Part shown: piece by piece, positions 1 to 7,319 of the stretch
Layout: each line of letters begins with the position of its first letter
Numbering within the stretch: the stretch's first letter is position 1
DNA from: JAJFUV01 sp964384215
GTDB taxonomy: Bacteria > Acidobacteriota > Terriglobia > Bryobacterales > Bryobacteraceae
Length of the DNA: 64,000 nucleotides
Assembly (NCBI GenBank): GCA_964384215.1
Contig: CAYLLB010000004.1
Location: forward strand, 62,001-126,000
Direction of reading: 5' to 3'
Position numbers and translations under genes: made by a program
The notes under the pieces: generated by a model
What the model was told of the DNA's origin: nothing
Database searches by the model: none
What the model saw: the letters and a program-made list of their open reading frames with translations, nothing else

Positions 1-2
1 CC

Positions 3-725
3 CGGGCGTCGAAGGGTAAGCTAGCCCGTTATCAAGCGGTTATTACGCCATCTTTAAAGTACATGTCAGGCGCCACTTTAGCCGCGCTGCGCGAGTACCG
101 GGCGAGAGGAGGGTTGTGGATCGATGCCGGTGACTCGGGCCGTTACAGCGACGCTGGTGCGTTGCGAACCACGTCCGCCGGGGCCGGTGCGAGCTTCTCC
201 GATCTGGACGAACTGATAGCCTACCCACGCTTTGCCGTCTACCTGATGAAAGAAGACGACGCTAATGAAATCAGTGAGATATGTGCAACACTGAAAGCTG
301 TACTTGAGGGAGAATGCCCACTGCCTCCCAGCCGCGTGAAGCGTGATCTTCAGGCGCTCGTGGAGGCGAGCATCAAGCGGCCGCTCGCAGCGATCTCCGA
401 CCCTGGCTTCGAGGCGGTGCGCGTCGCCGCTTATCGCCGCATGTCGCCGCAGGGTGAGAAGACGGTTGTGCACCTGGTGAACTACAACTGCCAGATGCCG
501 CTGGACACCAGGGAAGATTGGAACCTCTCACCGAGACCCGCACACGACATTCCCGTGCGGATTCCCGCGCGAGTCGTGCGCAACGTCCGGCTGATCGATC
601 CGGACGGAGCGCCACCCCAGGATCTCAAGTTTGCGCAGAAGGGGAACGCCGTCGAATTCACGGTCCCCGAACTGCGAATTTACAAGATCGTCGAGATCAC
701 CGGGCGCCCAGCCTCAGCACGGTGA
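3..725 (+). CDS. C-terminal part of a putative glycoside hydrolase (beta-galactosidase trimerisation-like region)
   Basis: The frame is open from base 3 through the ATG at 63, and the residues before it (ending PSLKYMS) run smoothly into the rest. This is therefore the 3' end of a gene that starts outside the window. The visible part begins with a segment of the form Y-x-x-x-x-x-P-S...L-x-x-Y-x-x-x-GG-x-x-x-x-D, like the glutamine-amidotransferase-fold trimerisation domain that follows the catalytic barrel in many GH42-type enzymes. A beta-rich C-terminal domain follows. The catalytic domain is not visible, so substrate and family cannot be assigned. The last 29 bases overlap the end of the convergent downstream gene. 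The domain call rests on pattern recognition only. Confidence 0.6.
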   Translation, partial: RASKGKLARYQAVITPSLKYMSGATLAALREYRARGGLWIDAGDSGRYSDAGALRTTSAGAGASFSDLDELIAYPRFAVYLMKEDDANEISEICATLKAVLEGECPLPPSRVKRDLQALVEASIKRPLAAISDPGFEAVRVAAYRRMSPQGEKTVVHLVNYNCQMPLDTREDWNLSPRPAHDIPVRIPARVVRNVRLIDPDGAPPQDLKFAQKGNAVEFTVPELRIYKIVEITGRPASAR

Positions 726-1524
726 AGACGGGGAAGTGGTCCGACGGATAACGTCCGTTTTCGTTGTAAGTTACCGTCTCTGCTTCAAGTGATTTCCAGG
801 GTCCGCAGTACAGGATCCAGTCGATGCGCCCCTCGCGCGGCACACCCCGGAAGCCGTGGAAAGTACCTTCCGGCCCGCTCCGCTTGCTGGCGGCGGTCCA
901 GGCGTCGGTGAGCGTCGCCGTGAACACGGCCTGCACGGCGCCTCCGGCTGGAGTGTTGAAGTCGCCCGTGATCAGGAAAGGGACGTCCTTGTCGAGAGCG
1001 TCGATGCGCGAAGCGATCAGGCGTGCGCACTCGAGCCGGGCCTGGTGGTCCTGCTCCCGGTGCGGGAAGTGCGTGTTGTAAAAGACGAACTGACTGCCCT
1101 TGGAGGTCTTGAAGCGCGCCCACGTGACCATGCGCGGTAGCGACATGCCCCAAGACGAGCTTCCCGGCACATCCGGCGTCTGGCTGAGCCAGAAGTTGCC
1201 CGATTCAACCGGAGTGAGGCGCTCCTTGCGGTAGAACACGCCCATGTGCTCATCCTCATGGTTGCCGCGGCGGCTGAGACCGAACCAGGCGTATTCGGGA
1301 GCCTGCTCCACGATGTAGCGCCCTTGCTTTTCGAACAACTCCTGGGTGCCGATGAGGTCGGGCTGCTTCAACCGGATCGTCCTGACCAGGATGTCCCGCC
1401 GTGCCTCCCAGCGGTTGTCCCCGTCTCCCGCTGCCACGCAGCGGACATTGAAGCTCATCACGCGCAGGTTTTCGGCCGGCCAGATGGCGGAGGCCAGGGT
1501 GAGGAGGAGAATGAGTTGGCGCAC
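697..1524 (-). CDS. Secreted endonuclease/exonuclease/phosphatase family protein
   Basis: 275 residues with a short N-terminal hydrophobic signal (MRQLILLLTLASAIWPA). Hallmarks of the EEP (DNase I-like) fold are in order: LRVMSFNVR near the start, the metal-binding Glu in GTQE, NTHFPH, ITGDFNTP and the C-terminal SDHFPV. The family hydrolyses phosphodiester or phosphomonoester bonds with divalent metal. Secreted members beside carbohydrate genes are often annotated only as endonuclease/exonuclease/phosphatase domain proteins, and the true substrate cannot be read here. The gene is convergent with the preceding one and their 3' ends overlap by 29 bases. An AT-rich gap of about 90 bases separates its start from the TonB receptor gene on the same strand. 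Confidence 0.88.
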   Translation of the reverse strand: MRQLILLLTLASAIWPAENLRVMSFNVRCVAAGDGDNRWEARRDILVRTIRLKQPDLIGTQELFEKQGRYIVEQAPEYAWFGLSRRGNHEDEHMGVFYRKERLTPVESGNFWLSQTPDVPGSSSWGMSLPRMVTWARFKTSKGSQFVFYNTHFPHREQDHQARLECARLIASRIDALDKDVPFLITGDFNTPAGGAVQAVFTATLTDAWTAASKRSGPEGTFHGFRGVPREGRIDWILYCGPWKSLEAETVTYNENGRYPSDHFPVFTVLRLGAR

Positions 1525-1615
1525 AAGGTTATTCTACCGGAGCTTAACGAAAAAAGGCCGGCCACCATACAGTGGCCGGCCATCGGCTGAGAACAGCCGA
1601 ATGAGGGGACTCCGA

Positions 1616-4600
1616 TTACCAGCTCAAGCGCATCGTCAACTGCAAGGTGCGCGGTGAGTTGTCCGAGTTCTTGTTGGTGATGACTCCATCGCCACCGGGA
1701 AGCGTGGTACCGGGCATATTGAAGACGTTGTCCAGGAAGTCAACGTTCACGCGCAGTGCCACTTTCTCGGTCAATGCGACGGTCTTGAAGGCCGAGGCCG
1801 ACATATTCCAGCGCATCGGTCCAAGCACGAACTGGTTGCGTAACGGATGCAACCCGGTGTTGTAAGCCACCGGCTGGTTCACACCGTTGTTGAGAGTGAT
1901 CCAAACCGTGTTGGTTTCGTAATAGTTGTACATCGGGTCGCTCGAGCTACCTCCGTTCGCCGGCCGTGAAATGATGTATTTCTGGAAGGGCGTGTAATCG
2001 CTAGGAACCCCCATGACTCCGTTAGGCTTGCCATTGGATCCGTAGCTGTTGATCTGGTTTGCCGGAATGTAGCCGTTCCAATACAGCCAGCCGTCATAGC
2101 AGACGCCGCTACGGCAATCCTGAATCGGGTATTTCTTTCCGTAGACTTGGACGCTGCTCTGAGCACCCCAGTAGCCAGTGGGCAATTGGAAGTACCGGCT
2201 GATAAGCGAACCGTAGCCGGCCACTTGCCAGCCGCCGATCAAGGCGTTGAGGAGACGGCCCGAATCGCGGCCGATCATCTTCCCTTTGCCGATGGGTAGG
2301 TCGACCAGGAAGTTCCAGTTCACGCGGTGCTTGGGAATCGAAGTATCGCGGCGGTAGTACAGCAGCCGGTTGCGGGCGTTGTCGTCCGCCGGGACGATCC
2401 CGGGCATGAACTGATTGGTACCGACGAGAGTATCGTCGCGCCAGCCGTCGCCGGCAACACGCATTGCATTACTCATGACGTAAAACGCCTGAGCTGCCCA
2501 ACCCTTCGAGTAACGATGCTCGAACTCGAACTGGAAACTGTTGTCGTTGGACCAGCCGGTCTTCTGATACCGCTGGATCGTGCCCAGGACGGTATTTTCG
2601 AACGGCCGGTTGACCACACTGGCATACTCCCCTGTCGGTGACGGATTCTTGGTCGTCGCGTAGTAGACGTAGGTCGGCGGGTTGTCGTTATACGAGTTCC
2701 ACTGCGCCATGCGGGCGCCGTGCGTACCAATCCAGCCGGCCTTTACCACAGTGTCTGTCATCAACTCGCGTTCCAGGGTCAAATTCCATTCGTGAGCCCT
2801 GGCGGTAGGCTGGTCGGGATCCATATAGTAGGCCGAGCCGCTACCGCGAGTGATGCCGGTGACTTTATTGACGTCGAGGGCGTTCTTGCTGTTCAGGCCG
2901 GCTACGATCGTGGGAGCGGAACGCAGCATGTAGTTAGGCAGCCCGTCGGGACTCTGTTCGGCCAGGTTCGGGTTGTTCTGAATGACGCCCAGGGACGGGA
3001 CGGTCATAGCCGTGAGGCCCTGGAACAGGCGCAGGGATTCCGGATAAGCGAAGATGCTATAGCCGCCGCGAAGCACCGTCGGACGGTTGGAGGATCCAAA
3101 CCGGTAGGAGAACCCCGCCCTCGGTCCGAAGTCGTAGTAGTTCGAGTGGATCAGAGAACTGGGCAGGCCGGCCTGGTCGGCGCTGATGTACTTCAACCCC
3201 AGTTTCTGATACGCCGCGGCGATCGACGGCAGCACATTGCCCATCTTGGCGAGTTCGTCGAGCGATGTACCCAGTACGACCGACTTCGATTTATCATCGA
3301 ACCCGATCAAGCCGTGGTTGGTTTCGTTGACCGGACTGTTGTATTCGTAGCGGACCCCCATGAACAGGCTCAAGCGCGAGTTAACCCTAAAGTTGTCCTG
3401 GAAATACAAGGACTTCTCGTTGTTGCGCAACCGGATCCAGGAGGGATTGAACCGGGCCCAATACGTTCCTAGTCCCAGGTAGGTGTTGGCCGCAATGAAG
3501 CCAGTGTAGGAGACCGGGCTGTATGCCGTACCCGATTTGGGGTCGTAAAGTCCCGTTGCGTTACTGTTGAAGTTTACGCCGCCCTGCGTTTCTTGCTGGT
3601 CTTCCAACGTGTCCAGGTGCTCTAACCGCAGACGGCCGCCGAATTGGAATTCATGCCGCCCATAGATCTTCGTAAAGTTCTGGTCGATGTTGGTGACCCA
3701 AGCGTAGTTCAAAGTCGGATTGATGGAACTGTCGTAAGACATGCCGTTGCTGGCGCTGAAGCTATACTGCATGCGCGGAAAGCCGATACCGTTGAACGGA
3801 TTGGACAGGCCCAGCGTGCTGGCAATCTCTTCGCCATGGGTGTAAGGCAATTGGCCGCGGTAATCGCGGGAGACAGTAACCAGCGTTTCGCTGAAGAAGG
3901 TCGGCGAGAAGGTGTGAGTCCAATTCGCCGTCCCGTTGTCGTTCTGCCCTTCGTCGATATAGGCGTTCGCCCGGCCGTCCAAAGTTGTTGGTGAACCGCC
4001 CCAGGGGTTGCTGGTACGTTCGCCGCTGGACGGACTGTGCGTATAGCGGAAGGTGAGCTGATCGTTGTCGGTAAGCCGGTGGTCGAAACGCGTTGTTTCG
4101 GTGTGCTGCTTGGTGCGAACAAAACCGGTCCCATACCAGTTGCTGGTGACGAGCGGGTTATCTGGCCGGTTGGGCATCGGTGTAATGCTGTAAAGGTACT
4201 TCGCCAACGGGCTCTGCTGGGTGATGGGGATCTGGTTGTTCACATACGGCACACGAGACCAATTGGCACCCGTGCTCCAAGGATCGTAAATCGTGTATGT
4301 GCGGCCAGATCCGTCCATCAGACCGCTAAAATCGCCCTGGCGCATGGCAGCAGTGGGCAAGGCGATGCTACGCGTGCTCTCTTGGCGCAATTGGAACCCT
4401 TCATAGGAGAAGAAGAAGAAGGTGCGATTCTTGCCGTTGTAAAGCTTTGGCAAAAAAACCGGGGCGCCCACGGAAGCGCCGAACTCATTGCGGACCAAGT
4501 GCGGCGGCTTGCTGTAATAGTCCTGGCGTGCCCGGGCGACGCCAATACCACTGTTGCGGGCTGTCTCAAACAGCGCTCCATGTATTTCGTTGGAGCCGGA

Positions 4601-5293
4601 GCGCGTTGTCATGATGAAAGTTCCTGGCCGGTTCATCTTGGCGGAGGAAACGCTCGTTTCGGCACGGAATTCTCCGATCGTATCCAGGCCAGGCATACGG
4701 TTAGGTGCGCCTTCCGATTCGCGATTCACAAGTACGGCGCCGTCCTGCACAAACTCGGAGGCGTACTTGAGGCCGTAAACGCGGGGAACCGAGCCGGACT
4801 CCGTTCCGGGCACGGTCATGTAAATCAACGTCTGAATCGTGCGGCCGTTGACGGGTAGTTGCTCGATGCGCTGGCGTTCCAACACCGTGGCCACGGTGGC
4901 GCTAGTGGTAGTGACCAACGGTGTCACGTCACCAGCTACGGTCACTTTGGTTTCTGCCGTGGCCGGTTGCAGCAACACGTCGATGCTGGCAATCTGGCCC
5001 GCCATCAGGTTCACTTTGCCTTCCCATGTGTTCATTCCAGGTGCCTTAACGGTTATGGCGTAGGCACCGATCTGGATAGACGGAAACAGGTAGAAACCCA
5101 CACCTGTCGTCTCATTCGTGAATACGCGGTTGGTGGCAACGTGAACGATGGTGACTTTCGCAGCCGGAATAACGGCCCCGCTCGAATCCTTCACTGTTCC
5201 TTGAATGCTACCGGTTCCGGTTTGTGCCCAGCCGGATGTGGCTAAGCACAACAACAGCAAGGCCCCCAGCGGGACCTTCAGTCTTGAAAACAT
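1616..5293 (-). CDS. TonB-dependent receptor, Oar-like, with carboxypeptidase regulatory-like N-terminal domain
   Basis: 1225 residues, the size typical of acidobacterial Oar-like outer-membrane proteins. A signal peptide ends near AQ (residue 24). Residues about 25-110 form a carboxypeptidase-regulatory (Ig-like) domain beginning GSIQGTVKDSSGAVIPAA. Next come a TonB plug region (VLERQRIEQLPVNGRT) and a long beta-barrel rich in alternating aromatic residues that ends in the aromatic residue W, as expected for Bam-inserted barrels. Such receptors import large ligands such as oligosaccharides across the outer membrane using TonB energy; the ligand is unknown. A strong ribosome binding site (AGGAGG, minus strand, 5302-5307) lies 8 bases before the ATG, supporting this start. 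Neighbouring secreted hydrolases suggest polymer or glycan uptake. Confidence 0.93.
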   Translation of the reverse strand: MFSRLKVPLGALLLLCLATSGWAQTGTGSIQGTVKDSSGAVIPAAKVTIVHVATNRVFTNETTGVGFYLFPSIQIGAYAITVKAPGMNTWEGKVNLMAGQIASIDVLLQPATAETKVTVAGDVTPLVTTTSATVATVLERQRIEQLPVNGRTIQTLIYMTVPGTESGSVPRVYGLKYASEFVQDGAVLVNRESEGAPNRMPGLDTIGEFRAETSVSSAKMNRPGTFIMTTRSGSNEIHGALFETARNSGIGVARARQDYYSKPPHLVRNEFGASVGAPVFLPKLYNGKNRTFFFFSYEGFQLRQESTRSIALPTAAMRQGDFSGLMDGSGRTYTIYDPWSTGANWSRVPYVNNQIPITQQSPLAKYLYSITPMPNRPDNPLVTSNWYGTGFVRTKQHTETTRFDHRLTDNDQLTFRYTHSPSSGERTSNPWGGSPTTLDGRANAYIDEGQNDNGTANWTHTFSPTFFSETLVTVSRDYRGQLPYTHGEEIASTLGLSNPFNGIGFPRMQYSFSASNGMSYDSSINPTLNYAWVTNIDQNFTKIYGRHEFQFGGRLRLEHLDTLEDQQETQGGVNFNSNATGLYDPKSGTAYSPVSYTGFIAANTYLGLGTYWARFNPSWIRLRNNEKSLYFQDNFRVNSRLSLFMGVRYEYNSPVNETNHGLIGFDDKSKSVVLGTSLDELAKMGNVLPSIAAAYQKLGLKYISADQAGLPSSLIHSNYYDFGPRAGFSYRFGSSNRPTVLRGGYSIFAYPESLRLFQGLTAMTVPSLGVIQNNPNLAEQSPDGLPNYMLRSAPTIVAGLNSKNALDVNKVTGITRGSGSAYYMDPDQPTARAHEWNLTLERELMTDTVVKAGWIGTHGARMAQWNSYNDNPPTYVYYATTKNPSPTGEYASVVNRPFENTVLGTIQRYQKTGWSNDNSFQFEFEHRYSKGWAAQAFYVMSNAMRVAGDGWRDDTLVGTNQFMPGIVPADDNARNRLLYYRRDTSIPKHRVNWNFLVDLPIGKGKMIGRDSGRLLNALIGGWQVAGYGSLISRYFQLPTGYWGAQSSVQVYGKKYPIQDCRSGVCYDGWLYWNGYIPANQINSYGSNGKPNGVMGVPSDYTPFQKYIISRPANGGSSSDPMYNYYETNTVWITLNNGVNQPVAYNTGLHPLRNQFVLGPMRWNMSASAFKTVALTEKVALRVNVDFLDNVFNMPGTTLPGGDGVITNKNSDNSPRTLQLTMRLSW

Positions 5294-5332
5294 GTAGAAA
5301 ACCTCCTCTCGATGGTTCGAGTCCTTTTAAAC

Positions 5333-5347
5333 AAGGAGTGACTCCTT
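5333..5347. promoter_or_regulatory. 15-base perfect palindrome upstream of the TonB receptor gene
   Basis: AAGGAGT-G-ACTCCTT lies 40-54 bases before the receptor ATG. On the minus strand it is part of a pair of similar decamers (AAAAGGAGTC and AAAAGGACTC), which could be an operator or a leader hairpin. No regulator is identifiable. Confidence 0.4.
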
Positions 5348-5766
5348 TTGCATGGCGAATTACTACCAGCTATTCCGTCCGGTTCTGTTAGAAGATGGCG
5401 GGTGCCATCGGCAAAGGAGATCAGGGACGGGATGAATTGCTGGTAGGACGTTTGTGAGGTGGTCGTATCCGAACGCGCCGCGCGATGGCAATGACACGCG
5501 AGCCGACGCTCACCCGCGCTCCCCGTGTACCGCATGCCTTCGAACCCACCCATATTGCAAAACTAGTAAATGGTCAACGAGACGACGACACCCACAAATA
5601 TCCCCAAGCCTGGCCCAGGGCGAAGCGGTTGGCAAGGTTCAATGCGGTAGCATTCGTGTCCTGGTGTGTAAGTGCTTTTGGAATCATTTGATTGAGGGAA
5701 ACTACAAGCAGCCTGTATTCCAATTCCGGTCGTGTATCATACGCCTGCTATTCGAGCTCGAGACGT

Positions 5767-5795
5767 TTGCCTTAACGTTAATGATGCTGCATAAT
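5767..5795 (+). promoter_or_regulatory. Candidate sigma70 promoter for the gene at 5826
   Basis: TTGCCT (5767-5772), a 17-base spacer, then CATAAT (5790-5795). The spacer contains the perfect 10-base palindrome TTAACGTTAA (5772-5781), a possible operator. A ribosome binding site GGGAGGT (5814-5820) follows. Confidence 0.5.
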
Positions 5796-5825
5796 TGTTA
5801 AAAGAAGTTTACCGGGAGGTGATGG

Positions 5826-7055
5826 GTGATTATGTTGCTGCCATCGTCGCGAGAACGCCTGCCGGGGAATGGTTTGAGCAAGGACCAAGTGCGACAGCAG
5901 TTGGAGCGGATGCTCTCCCACCCACTGTTCAAGTCCGGCAAGCGATGCCCGGGGATGCTGCGTCACATCGTGGAGCAGGCCCTGGCGGGGAAGGGTGACA
6001 CTCTCAAAGAACGCACGATCGGTGTGGAAGTCTTCGACCGTGATCCTGACTACGACACGAACGCGGATCCGGTGGTTCGAATCACGGCCGGTGAACTTCG
6101 TAAGCGCATCGCACAGTATTACCATGAGCCGGATCGGGATCGCGAGATCCGGATCGAACTCCGTCCGGGATCGTATGTTCCCGAATTCCAATTGCCACTC
6201 CCGGTGATTTCCCGCTCACAGCCGAAGCGGAGGTGGGCTCGAACGGCGTGGATGATCGCGGGGATCGCCGCCATGTTCCTTTTAGCCGCCTCCTATTGGT
6301 TCTGGTTTGCATGGTCCGGCCACCGGGCGCTTGACCGTTTCTGGGCGCCCGCGCTGGGTTTGCCCAAACCTGTATTGCTATGCGTAGGGCAGCGGCAGTT
6401 TTTCGCCTGTGGAATGGAGTCGCGAGACCGCTTCAACCCGGACGTTGCCAGTTTCGGCGGGAAGCGCGTGCCGGACTCCCCTGTGCCGCTGCTGATGCTC
6501 TATTACTTGGGCAGCCAGAATGTGGGACTGCCGGATGCCGGTACGCTGGCCCGTATCGCGGGTGTGCTGCAGAGCAAAGGCGTGGAATACCAGATACGTG
6601 GGGAGAGTTCGACGACGCTGGCAGATCTGCGAAACGGTCCGGTCGTGTTGGTGGGAGCGTTCAACAACGAGTGGAGCATGCGTCTGACCGGTGCAGCCCG
6701 TTTCCAGTTTCAACGCGAGGATCCCATCTTCTCCGTCGTCGATCGCGAGCGCCCTTTAGATCGCAAGTGTTCCGTGGATTATTCAAAACCCTATCTGCAA
6801 CTGACGGAGGATTACGCGCTGATTACCCGTGTCCAGGATCCTACAACGGGGCGCCTGGCCGTTCTGGCGGGCGGCTTGACAGGCTACGGCACGCAGGCGG
6901 CCGGCGAGTTCCTGAGCGAACCATCGTACATGGAAGCGTTTGCGGCGACAGCCCCGGCTGGTTGGGAACGCAAGAATGTACAGATCGTGATAAAGACCAA
7001 AGTCATTCGAGGCAACTCCGGACCTCCCGTTGTCATAGACAAGTACCTCTGGTAG
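5826..7055 (+). CDS. Membrane protein with conserved acidobacterial N-terminal domain, function unknown
   Basis: 409 residues, GTG start 5 bases after GGGAGGT; an in-frame ATG at 5832 is possible. Residues about 15-125 form a compact domain with strings such as LKERTIGVEVF and DPVVRITAGELRKRI. From memory this domain is frequent in acidobacterial and some rhizobial proteins, where it precedes a membrane segment and TPR or other domains. It reads like a small helical, possibly DNA- or signal-binding module. One membrane segment (about 139-162, WMIAGIAAMFLLAASYWFW) is followed by a C-terminal domain of about 240 residues that I do not recognise. With the domain order cytoplasm-membrane-outside it could be a CadC-like transmembrane regulator, but that is speculation. 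It is divergent from the TonB receptor, so it could respond to the same substrate. Confidence 0.6.
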   Translation: MIMLLPSSRERLPGNGLSKDQVRQQLERMLSHPLFKSGKRCPGMLRHIVEQALAGKGDTLKERTIGVEVFDRDPDYDTNADPVVRITAGELRKRIAQYYHEPDRDREIRIELRPGSYVPEFQLPLPVISRSQPKRRWARTAWMIAGIAAMFLLAASYWFWFAWSGHRALDRFWAPALGLPKPVLLCVGQRQFFACGMESRDRFNPDVASFGGKRVPDSPVPLLMLYYLGSQNVGLPDAGTLARIAGVLQSKGVEYQIRGESSTTLADLRNGPVVLVGAFNNEWSMRLTGAARFQFQREDPIFSVVDRERPLDRKCSVDYSKPYLQLTEDYALITRVQDPTTGRLAVLAGGLTGYGTQAAGEFLSEPSYMEAFAATAPAGWERKNVQIVIKTKVIRGNSGPPVVIDKYLW

Positions 7056-7156
7056 GCAGGGCGGCCGCGCGCCTCTTCAACTTAATCCTTGCTCCGCGGC
7101 GGCTTCCGCCATACACTTATCTCAGTATCTAAGGCCGATCGGGCAAGGAGAGGGCG

Positions 7157-7312
7157 ATGGGCTTGCTGGCGGAGTGGTTGGAAGACACCACGCTTCTGAA
7201 TCTCACCAATGTCGCTCTGGGGCTGGCGGCGCTCGTCATCTTTGTGGTGATCGCTTCCGCGATCATCTACGAGTTGATTTCGCGGGCGAAGCGGCGCCCC
7301 AGCTTCCACTGA
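7157..7312 (+). CDS. 51-residue single-span membrane protein (small ORF)
   Basis: ATG at 7157 to TGA at 7312 encodes 51 residues. A good ribosome binding site (AAGGAGAGG, 7145-7153) lies 3-6 bases upstream. An acidic amphipathic N-terminus (LAEWLEDTTLLN) precedes a single hydrophobic span (VALGLAALVIFVVIASAII) and a basic tail (SRAKRRPSFH), giving the positive-inside pattern of a cytoplasmic C-terminus. No family is recognised. It lies 101 bases after the unknown membrane protein gene, probably in its own unit because a small hairpin (7098-7110) lies between. Its length is below usual gene-calling cut-offs. Support is the ribosome binding site plus membrane topology. Confidence 0.6.
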   Translation: MGLLAEWLEDTTLLNLTNVALGLAALVIFVVIASAIIYELISRAKRRPSFH

Positions 7313-7319
7313 GACCCGG

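Larger units (their letters stand above)
5294..5825. other. Intergenic region between divergent genes (532 bases), regulatory only
   Basis: I find no convincing gene here: the short open frames lack a ribosome binding site and recognisable composition. The left end carries the ribosome binding site and a 15-base palindrome upstream of the TonB receptor gene. The right end carries a sigma70-like promoter and ribosome binding site for the divergent gene at 5826. The middle (about 5400-5700) shows nothing I can name. Confidence 0.6.

Noticed and set aside
5314..5324. tRNA T-loop-like string GGTTCGAGTCC
   Set aside because: No acceptor, D or anticodon stem can be built around it, and it lies in the leader of the TonB receptor gene.
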